Assembly: GCA_963930775.1 (NCBI GenBank) | Contig: OZ005699.1 | Span: 8,949,501 to 9,013,500, forward strand | From: Cliona cf. orientalis | Lineage: Eukaryota > Porifera > Demospongiae > Clionaida > Clionaidae | Length of the DNA: 64,000 nucleotides | Reading direction: 5' to 3' | Shown: piece by piece, positions 55,501 through 64,000 of the stretch | How the letters are laid out: every line of letters starts with the position of its first letter | Numbering within the stretch: position 1 is the stretch's first letter | Translations under genes and position numbers: made by a program | The notes under the pieces: generated by a model | The model's database searches: none | What the model saw: the letters and a program-made list of their open reading frames with translations, nothing else | Told to the model about the DNA's origin: nothing

Positions 55501-58471
55501 GTGTGCTGAGATTGCATACTGTTCAAAGTGGCATGATACCACAACATCGCCCATGCATTTGGCTCCATAGTGAATCATGTTGTGTAAACATTGTTAGAGT
55601 AATAAATAAACAGCCGCACACTGAAAGAGCTACAGGTGATGGTATGAGTCATTCTTTAACTTACCCCTCTCGACCGTGATAATAATGAGTCTGTCTCTTC
55701 ATCCGAAAACTTCTCCTGGAGACAGAGAGAGAGATGGAAAGAGAGAGGCAGGGAGGGAGGGAGGAGAAAGAGAGAGAAGGGGGGAGAGAGAGGGGGAAAG
55801 AGAGAGGAGAAGGAGAGAGATAAGGAGAAAGAGAGGAAAGAGAGAGAGAGCAGTAACTAGCTAGTAAAGCCAAGAAGAGGTGTAGGGGTGACAGAGTGTG
55901 GTTACTCAACACCTGCCCCGATACATGCACACGGTAACAATACACCGATCACAATTCACGTCAAACATGTAACACATGCACAGCGACACAAAAACCAACA
56001 CATATTATACAGAGTAGATACTTTACACAGACAATACAACATGTATATACAATGCATCTATATTATGTAGCTTGCATGCAAGCGCTCAAGCTTCTATAAT
56101 ATTATAGAGATATGTCAGTATTGGATGACAAGCATTGTAAAAATTCTGATTGGACGTAGTATGTGAAATAAGCGGAAAATCTCCCACTAATTAGTGTGTG
56201 AGAGAGTGGAACCACAGGCTAGAGTTAATGCAAAGAGTACTATTACGCAAATTCCTTCTATTAAAACCTTCGATTGACCTCGAACAGGCGGGGGGGGGGG
56301 GGGGGGGGGGGTGAGCTGGCTCTTTGTCATCATCATTGTCTTACCTGTTCCTCTCTCTTTTTCTCCTCCCAGTACTTCATGGCTTCACTCTCTCTCCGCT
56401 TCTCATCTTCATACTGCTTATCAGCCTATAACCGGAAAAAAAACAGACTAATATTATAATAGCAATCTGAGTGATGTAATACAGGTGGAATATTGCTCGC
56501 TATGACCAAAAACTCAACAAACTTACATGTAGAACATATAGAGCACATACCACATTAAATTTCAAATAGTGCTCTCCCAAGAATATTATAATTATTATAG
56601 GATATTTTAAACTCCGCCCCCAGACCACACCCCTCCCAGTATACCCCGCTCGGGGAAACAAAGCACATGTATACAATGCAGGTGGGTACTATTTAGAGCA
56701 CACGATAATCGCATTACTATGGTATATATACTTCTCAATGCGGCGTACATGTACATGTGTACTGTCATACATACGCAGTTGTACAGTACAGCGGATCATT
56801 TGTAGCTCAACAATGGCCATTTGCCAGAAACAATGCTATCTACATACAACTCTCTGCTACTGGTACAGGCCAGGCTACCATACACACTGAGCTGTGCTAT
56901 ATTGTGTTGTTGCTGTTTATATACAAGCATGCTACAATCACAGTGCAATAAGGAAGCAACTACTGCACATATATTCCGGTACACTCGAGTTGACAGTGAC
57001 AAGAGCATCAAGCAATTTCTTCAATTACCAGTAGTTTGCATAATGTTTGTGCGTGCATGCATGCATGCTGCTTTAACTGGATAGCTACGTAGGAACCATT
57101 TCTTGTACAATTTCTTCGATGCTTCTCTGTACTTCTTAACTCTAAAAGCGGAACATTTTGGTATGCATGGTAACTGACATTGGTGAAAATCACCTTCAGA
57201 GAACTACTGTAGCAAATATACCAGATGAATCAAGGCTTAGAACAGGGCAAAAGGAGTGTAGTGCTCTAATACAGTTTGGCTGCTATCAACACAGAGATCT
57301 CTATTCTATACTAGCATGGATGGGGCAAGTATGTTATGTTTTAGAGCCAATATTGGCACATTTCGGATAGCCAAAAACATGCCATGAATGGCACAAGTGT
57401 CACCATGTGTGACTACTGTGCCACTTTCGGTAGAATTGGTAATCAGTTACCCTATAGGGAAGCGTATGACTATTGTGCCACTTTCGGTAGGGGGGGGGGA
57501 TTAATATTAATGTTGAAAGCAGCCGAACTGTACATGTACCACATGCAGACCCTTCCACTCCATGTAGCGTAATACATGTACATACATGTACATGTAGCAA
57601 AGTGAATCGCTCTAACAAACTCTTCTTTGTGAGAGAGAGACAGTAAGAACGTGTCCACTCACTCACACAGAACAGAGTGAACATGAAACCAACTTGAAAT
57701 GAAAATGGTTGTACGTTTCATGTCCAGGTCGTGTACAGTGAACATGAATCGCTGTGGTTACATAACCACAGGTAGTTACATGTAGATGGGAGTCACAGTA
57801 ATCATATCATAAGCCACTGTGCACACACACAATTCATGTGTTCGCACGTATGTAGGGGAAGTACATGTACGTGTGTGTGTGTGTGTGTGTGTGTGAGTGT
57901 GTACTCATAATATGGAGGTAGAGTGCCTTTTTTTCCAAATTCTCGCTTGCATTGGTAGAATAGTCATCATAAACTTACGAAACAGACATAACTATTTTCA
58001 CACTCATAATATGCACTACAGTGACTGTACATCGGAGTACTGTTGTACAGCATTTAGCTTCATTACAAGGTTTGGCAGTTACGCCAGTTACTAGCAAGCA
58101 TCTTGCAACTACCACCAACACAACGATACTTCCAGTATAAAGTATGTATTATTTACTATATCTTGAGTGACAGCTATGTGAAAATGCATATGTAGAGAAG
58201 TGTGGAAAAGTACCCATCAAACGAGGACACCTCCTTTAATCACAGCGACATAATAAATCCACGTAGAATATTATGAGGAATTCAACACACTATAAATACG
58301 ATAGTATTGACTTACTTTCCGATGCATGTCATTGAGGGCGGACCCTTCGTCCTGGCTGAGGTCCTTCTTCCTCCGTAGCGTACTGCTGCGGCTCCGAGGC
58401 AGTGTACTTGTTGACCTCCGTGAAGGGGAAGCCCCTCCTTCATAAGTTCTTGGGGGTGATGCTCTGCTCAT
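52522..58471 (-). CDS. LRRFIP-family coiled-coil protein
   Basis: Twelve exons (58316-58471, 56345-56425, 55665-55715, 55048-55062, 54827-54874, 54508-54716, 54354-54414, 53949-54041, 53303-53474, 53021-53100, 52763-52867, 52522-52629) join in phase to 392 residues. The N-terminal 52 residues are a Ser/Arg-rich basic region. Residues about 53-80 (QYEDEKRRESEAMKYWEEKK) and 81-97 (EKFSDEETDSLLSRSRG) follow. The LRRFIP core VWQERFHDVESSYKDSMVAN then AQLYNEKTALVFQVEVLKD leads into a coiled coil to the end. LRRFIP proteins bind Flightless-1 and modulate MyD88/TLR and Wnt signalling in vertebrates; that role here is inference. One exon is only 15 nt (TQNEL). Introns carry long GA/CT-rich tracts, a poly-G run (56288-56310), and MITE ends at 53514 and 53771. 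Confidence 0.88.
53640..53771. mobile_element. Truncated Harbinger-type MITE, right end only
   Basis: CGGGCGGGCGGGGACGAGAA then ACAGATGATTTACTTTGCAT and GGCC-TTA is the family right end. No matching left end was found within 500 bp. Confidence 0.55.
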
Positions 58472-59464
58472 TTCGTGAAATGTATATATACCGGGGAAAG
58501 TGTTATTTAGATTGAGTTGAAGTGTTTACATCAAATTCTGAGGTTGATAAATATTATGAAGTGCAGATCTCAACCTTTAGATATCGGGGTCTCAATGAAT
58601 ATTAAATAGCGGGTGATATAATCTGTCGCGAACTTTTAAATATTCTTGATAGTTACGTTAATTTTGCTTCTTAAGCATGTCCTGTGTGTAGCGGATATCC
58701 CCAGTTGGGGTGGGTGTTAATTAAATGGGAGGAGCAGACGAAAACAGCGACTCATGAAATTATGTGATTTTCAGATAATTAGAACAGGGTGTCAGATTGC
58801 AATATGAGGGTTTGATTAGTAGATTCAATAACGTCTTCGACGACACACAGTGAGTTTATAACAGACCTCCTAGACACACCAGCTAGGCAATCCTTCAAAT
58901 GTGTTAGATTGATAATCACCACTTTCGAGTCTCACCCAAGATCACAAATGAGGTGTTATAAGTTTGAGCCCTGAGACAAGATCAGTCCAGTTAGGATTAC
59001 CTTAAAACGACGCTACAAACACACACAGAACTGGAGCCCTGTCACAGCACAGCTATATTTGGCAGTAGAGACGATTCTCGGTCCAAAATCGATCCTCTTA
59101 AAGATCGAGACAGATTTCTCACGTTTGAAGGTGACTTTGTTTTTCTGTGACGCGATAGTGGCTCTTCACTCGCTTATCCAGGATCGATAAACGCTTCTAT
59201 TTTCAACAGTCTTGTTTGTTAGTCTTGCCCTCCTCCGGCTCCACCGGCCATTTTGGCAGGAAATGGTCACGTGCTAAATGGGCGGAGTTACCTGGCAGCG
59301 GCTAGCGCGCGCCGCAAAATTTTGGCGGGAATGTTAAACTTGCGCGCGCGTGCGCAGTATGCCGTTTCTATTTATACGTACGTCAGCCCAAAAAAATTGA
59401 TAATAGAAAAACGTGGTCAAACTGAACATGCATTCATTTCTTGGCAGGCAGCTATAGCGGAAGA
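58472..59464. promoter_or_regulatory. Divergent intergenic region LRRFIP / NAA20
   Basis: 993 bp between the two start codons. The NAA20 side (59270-59370) is CpG-rich with GCGCGCGCGTGCGCAG, an NRF1-like site, about 110 bp before the ATG. Nothing else recognised. Confidence 0.4.
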
Positions 59465-60635
59465 ATGACCACTCTGAGACCGTTCACCTGCGATGATCTA
59501 TTCCGATACAACAATATCAACTTGGACCCACTGACAGAGACCTACAATCTGGCCTTCTACCTCATGTACATGTCAAGGTGAGAGAGAAATTGATGAACAT
59601 TAAATTTGTAATATTTGTCTCCTATAATATTAGGCGTGACAAACTAAATTCACAGTTTATCGTCACAAAGATTTCGATTTTGCATGCGGGCGGGCGGTCA
59701 TTTTTCATATTTCAAACCAGTAGAGAGTGCTGGAAAGCTATGCTCGAACCTCGAAATCGCCGACGCCCCGCCCTCTAATTAACGCGATCGGTGGGTGGGG
59801 CTCAAAGTGCCATATGTTTACTGTATTGAATATGAAATCTGAAAAATTTTGAGAAAATCTGAAAATCCATGCGGGCGGTGACGATAAACAGCGAATTCAG
59901 TTTGCCCCGCCTTATACAGTGTTAGCAATATCAGTCAAAATGTCTAATAATCCATTATAAATGTAAATAATTATTCTGTTTCTGTGGCTAATCTTTATTA
60001 ATTTTACTTCTGGATGGATAGGATTGGTTGATCACCTTCCCCAATTAACTGGCCGCACCCCAAGTCCATTTTCAGTAGCTACATGTACTCAGTAAATGAA
60101 CAAAATATTTCTCTACATTTCGAGAAATGTTGTAAAGTGGCCTTAGTACCCCCTGATACTCTAAAACCGAAGTATAATATTTGTGTTAAAGTATTATCTT
60201 CTTTCACATCACAGATGGCCGGAATACTTCCAAGTAGCTGAATCTCCTAGCGGTAAGATCATGGGTTACGTCATGGGAAAGTCCGAAGTTCGAAAGAACA
60301 ATCCCTTAGACTGGCACGGTCATGTGACTGCCATCTCCGTGGCTGATGAATTCCGAAGACTCGGACTTGCCGCTTCGCTCATGAAATTCCTCGAAGATGT
60401 CTCGGAGCACAAAAAGTGTTATTTTGTCGATCTTTTTGTGCGCGTTTCCAACTCTGTCGCTGTTAATATGTATCAGAATTTAGGCTATGTGGTGTATAGG
60501 AGAATAACAAACTATTACACAGGGCCTCCGGACGAGGACGCTTTCGATATGAGAAAAGCTCTGAGTCGAGATAAAGAGAAACGATCAGAAAAACCACCAA
60601 CTGAAGCAGAATTAGCAGAGTTGGAGGACACCTAG
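59465..60635 (+). CDS. NAA20: N-alpha-acetyltransferase 20, NatB catalytic subunit
   Basis: Catalytic subunit of NatB, which acetylates protein N-termini beginning Met-Asp/Glu/Asn/Gln at the ribosome, with NAA25. Two exons (59465-59577, 60215-60635) join in phase 2 to 177 residues (human 178). Start MTTLRPFTCDDLFRYNNINL is nearly identical to animal NAA20. The GNAT acetyl-CoA motif appears as VADEFRRLGLAASLMKFLE, a relaxed form of R/Q-x-x-G-x-G/A, followed by VDLFVRVSN and AVNMYQNLGYVVYRRI. The C-terminal acidic/basic tail (RDKEKRSEKPPTEAELAELE) is as in relatives. The single intron holds a Harbinger-type MITE. Confidence 0.97.
59633..59911. mobile_element. Harbinger-type MITE, copy 5, in the NAA20 intron
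   Basis: Ends GGCGTGACAAACTAAATTC and GAATTCAGTTTGCCCCGCC, flanked by TTA on both sides. Blocks TTTATCGTCAC, GCATGCGGGCGGGCGGTCAT and CATGCGGGCGGTGACGATAA are present. Confidence 0.88.
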
Positions 60636-60987
60636 TCGTTGATTATTTTCTTTAGTGTGTGCATGTGTGAGAGTGCAACTTTGAACTAGGGTGAAAATTA
60701 CTTTATTCTGCACATGTACTCATTATGATAATTCTAGTCTTGAATCAGGTCAGCTTCTCTACCTAATATGGATAAAAATTGTAATTTTCATTACTTATCT
60801 ATTTTTGTGTCTATCAGAGGACTAACTAGTACTTTCAATGTAACTGTGTGTATGAGTATAGGTGAAAATTTAAGAAAATTAAATTTTATACTCGCTGGTT
60901 GAGAAAGTACATGAGTCTCGAGTTTAATACTGATTAAATGAAGAATGATTGATGCTTACAGTAACCATGATACCTATGAACTATTGG

Positions 60988-61768
60988 CTACCACCAAAAA
61001 GGATTTCTTAGACAGGATAAGGTGTCCAATTCTCTGCCAAACATATCCTTGGTGCACTTATGCAGTGTGAAGCCACAGGGTCCCAGCAGTGGAGCTACCA
61101 GGACGAGAGAGCTAAGAAATACGGCCACAACCATTCCAAAGAGGAGGGTGAGTGCCATCAGAGTGAGAGAGATGTTGCCTAGGTATCTGGCTCTCTTGTG
61201 ATCTCCGCTCTCTGTGGCTTGATGAGACTGCACGAAGAACAATTATACAGTCAACATGAATCGATGTTTTAATTCCATTAGATCTATACGTACACACTAC
61301 AGAACAGTGCTACAGCAATAATAATATTATTAAATGCACAGGGACTTGGCATCCGTGGGTTTCCCAAGATTAAGAAATTCTGCCCTCTATAACAATGTCA
61401 CGGTATTTCCTCTTCCCACATTAAATTCTTGTGGTTGTCAGTTTGCAATAATGATTGCGCATGCACCAGCTGGTTGACGACCTTTACCAAAATATTCATA
61501 TTTATTGCACCCATCAACTTACACGAATGGAGGCAAGAATTGCTGGCAGTGAGCAGACAAGAGTGAGAATGCTAAAACAGCCACACAAGGATGCCAATAA
61601 AATTGACAGGATTACGAAGTTCTGTCTCTCCACCGATCCGTACACATTTATTCTGTCAATTTGGCGATTTTCCCGCGTCCGCGAAGAAGTAGACTGCGCG
61701 ATCACCACCGCCTTGTTTTGCAATACTTCACAGTGATCCGTCTCCATAGAACCTGATCTTCTGCTCAT
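60988..61768 (-). CDS. Dispanin/CD225 family two-helix membrane protein
   Basis: Two exons (61523-61768, 60988-61227), phase 0, give 161 residues. The start at 61768 (MSRRSGSMETDHC) is chosen over an upstream in-frame Met because it heads a typical short hydrophilic N-terminus. Hydrophobic helix 1 (VILSILLASLCGCFSILTLV) is followed by a loop SHQATESGDHKRARYLGNIS, which matches the dispanin signature (small-x-GD-x4-A-R/x), then helix 2 (LTLMALTLLFGMVVAVFLSS). IFITM antiviral proteins and PRRT2 belong to this family; a re-entrant first helix and palmitoylated Cys are usual there. A 40-residue C-terminal tail with three Cys is unusual for IFITMs. Function here is unknown. It converges with NAA20. 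Confidence 0.7.
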
Positions 61769-62423
61769 ATTCCTCAATGTCCTGTGGGCGCGCAGAGTGT
61801 ATCTGACTCTGTGCGCAATCAAAACCGGTAGTGTTCGCGACTATTTGGACCACGCCCATTTTATGGTTTTGTAAAGTGGGCGTGGTGACATCACCTCGCT
61901 CGACCTCGGCTTCGGCTCAATCACTTTACCTCTTTGTGTACAGCTGCGCTGGCTGCGCAGCTATTATAGAAGCCTACTTCGCGAAGGTGAGTTTATACGG
62001 TCACGCACCAAATAGGGCACTTAGCTAATATCCCTCAAGTTTATACGTGTGCACTAGCTGGAGTGCATTTATCTTGTCAAAACAGTTGCAATCAGCTGAC
62101 CCAGAACGAAGTGCAGTCCACAACCTTATGGGTTTGCGGTAAATTGTAGAGCCCTATCTGTATCTATAGCTAGGTGATATGGGTCTCTAGCTGTGTGCAC
62201 TGTCAGCAATCCTTTCTCCATTGGCAACCGCTTGGAACTGTGCTGCTCTAGTTCCTTAGCGACTATATTGCCTGCCCTTTGCTTTGTCATGATTAATTTT
62301 GATGAAGTTTATCTGTTGCTTGCAGCTGTGATCTAGCTGGCTAGGCTCCTGCCTATCTGATCTGAGGGGCTTAGTAGCTATCTGCACTGAGAAGAAGAGG
62401 AGTGTGGAGGAAGAAAGAGAAAT

Positions 62424-63710
62424 ATGGCCTCATTTCGAATGGGTCCCAATCGTAAGTCTCTTTTTATTACGTGATGAACTTCTGATAGATCCAGATATAT
62501 AGCTGCCACACGTATTCCATGCACACTCGATAAATATAAAACAGTTTCTGCCTGGCAAGATTAAAGAATAGGCTTGTGGTCTAATAGCTAATATTGCAGC
62601 CACTTTCGTGGCTCAATATACACTATATAAACCGTTAGTACTAGCTGATTTGTATTGAGTGTGTCTATTAAAGACTAAGCTTCTTCTAGCAGTATGATAA
62701 TACACTGTGTATAAAGCAGTTTTAAGAGTAATCATCTCTCTTCCTTCCCCCCATGGAGACACGGTTTGTGCATTCCTCGAAGTTTTGCTCTGTGCTCGCA
62801 TGTCGATAATAGAGTGATGGTGAGTGTGGACAGATGGACCATTAATGACCAGCAAATTGCCTCGTTACCTGATGTATAACAAACATAGCATCAAATGCAC
62901 ACATAATATTATTATACATTAGAGCATACCTGTAGAGTGAACATCATAGAAATATAATTATGTACAAAAGCATCTCCCCCTATAGGCTGTGTGCCAGGCA
63001 TATCAATAATAATATTATGAAGCTGAGATAGGGCCCCTGGGGCGTTCTTATGATTTTCACGGTCTACAACCTTGCCAGACAGTAAATCAAATTTACAGCA
63101 GACCACACCAGTGGCCAACTAACATGCCTTCCTTTCAACTAGCTTCTCTCTCCCACTCTCTCCACCACATACACTCCCACTGCAGGATTGGTGCTGTCCG
63201 ATTCGATAGGTTTATCGTCGAGCGAGACTGTTGGATTAATCCTGGCTGTGGTCAGCGGAGGAACAATACTCATACTAATCATATTCACGATCACTTTTGC
63301 ATGCAGGCGAGTCAGTGGTAAAAGTCATTATTCTAGATCTTTCCTATTATAATATTATTGTTAGCTGCATGTTCTTACTATGATAACTATTGTTACTGAA
63401 GAATACACAAAACAATGATACCAAGTATCGCCCTCATACGAGGTACGCGAGATTTATTTCAGGAACACTGGGTATTCTCTCAGCTTAGTCTTGGAATTAA
63501 CAATTTGCTCACTACATTTGTGATCTTCTGTTTTTTATCATTTTGCTTCACAGATTTGCATGGCATCGGCACATTCATCGCCGTAGCAACATTCCTAACA
63601 GTCCATCATCATCATTGCGCTCACCAGAGGGAAGGATCAGCAGACTACTGGCTGAGGCAGAAATGACAAAGTCTAATGGATACAATGTTGATGCAGCATC
63701 CACGACTGAT
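62424..63710 (+). CDS. Single-pass membrane protein, 5' part; continues beyond the window
   Basis: Three exons (62424-62451, 63186-63306, 63554-63710) give the first 102 residues. MASFRMGPN and a short Ser-rich stretch (LVLSDSIGLSSSE) precede a TM helix (TVGLILAVVSGGTILILIIF and on) and a basic Cys-Arg stop (CRFAWHRHIHRRS). The cytoplasmic part is Ser-rich (NIPNSPSSSLRSPEGRISRL) and ends at a donor (GAT/GTGAGT). There is no signal peptide, so N-terminus outside (type III) is likely. The second intron seems to use a GC donor (CAG/GCGAGT): the later GT site would push exon 3 into another frame that ends at 63666. Later exons lie past 64000 or are not recognised. Family unknown. Confidence 0.55.
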
Positions 63711-63720
63711 GTGAGTGGCT

Positions 63721-63784
63721 TTCTCTCTCTCTCTCTCACTCTCTCTCTCTCTCTCTGTCTCTCTCCCCCTCCCTCCCTCCCTCT
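63721..63784 (+). repeat. CT-rich microsatellite
   Basis: Almost pure CT/TCTC with C runs just after the donor of the preceding exon. Confidence 0.9.
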
Positions 63785-64000
63785 CTGCATTGTTGAGTCA
63801 GAAAGCCTAACTCCAGAGATATTCACACACAGCAGTCTAGCATCCCACTTCTTTTCTCTATCTGTCAATTATGTATTCATGCTATCACCATTGGAAATGC
63901 TATAGCTTGCACTGAGCTGCACGTGATGAATATTGGCACTACTGAGCCCCATATGGCTATGAATATCATTAGCAGCTGGGGGCTGTGACAATGAAAAACA

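Noticed and set aside
57400-57500. Repeated GACTA(C/T)TGTGCCACTTTCGGTAG words in an LRRFIP intron
   Set aside because: Only two short copies, no element ends, no coding sense.

Overview
The window looks like nuclear DNA of an early-branching animal, most likely a demosponge. Genes are intron-rich and closely packed. Conserved eukaryotic housekeeping genes (CCT2, HADH, NAA20) sit among death-fold, ZU5 and Ig-like receptor genes, Cys-rich secreted or GPI-anchored proteins, and many short inverted-repeat transposons (MITEs). The taxon is inferred from gene content only. Exon coordinates below were assembled by hand from splice sites and reading phase.

Layout. 1-4.4 kb: duplicated upstream DNA and an intronless fucosyltransferase-like gene. 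4.4-8.2 kb (-): CCT2, 13 exons, head-to-head with a folate-receptor-like gene. 8.4-19.8 kb (+): a duplicated two-gene block A1-B1-A2-B2 of folate-receptor-like genes. B1 is a pseudogene whose second exon has been replaced by transposons and by a stray piece of an Ig-receptor gene. 20.2-31.4 kb (-): a small multi-pass membrane protein, a tail-anchored CARD-like protein with MAVS-like architecture, and a nine-exon membrane receptor ending in ZU5 and death domains. 31.4-43.4 kb: mostly repeats, including Harbinger-type MITEs, a LINE-like tail, a six-unit tandem array and a 2-kb TIR element, with HADH and death-domain relics and one secreted three-domain somatomedin-B-like gene (35.1-36.0 kb, -). 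43.4-49.2 kb (-): HADH pseudo-exons, a deleted paralogue of the ZU5/death receptor (Ig-TM-half ZU5, possible decoy) and a CACTA-type transposon. 49.2-58.5 kb (-): HADH and an LRRFIP homologue. 59.5-62 kb: NAA20 (+) and a dispanin/CD225 gene (-). 62.4 kb to the end (+): the 5' part of a single-pass membrane protein.

How the genes relate. The CARD-TM gene, the ZU5-death receptor, its truncated paralogue and a loose death-domain exon make a local death-fold signalling neighbourhood, spread by segmental duplication and remodelled by transposons. The CARD-TM protein (20884-21882, -) is the strongest candidate for an undescribed signalling component. The housekeeping genes appear intact and unrelated to it.
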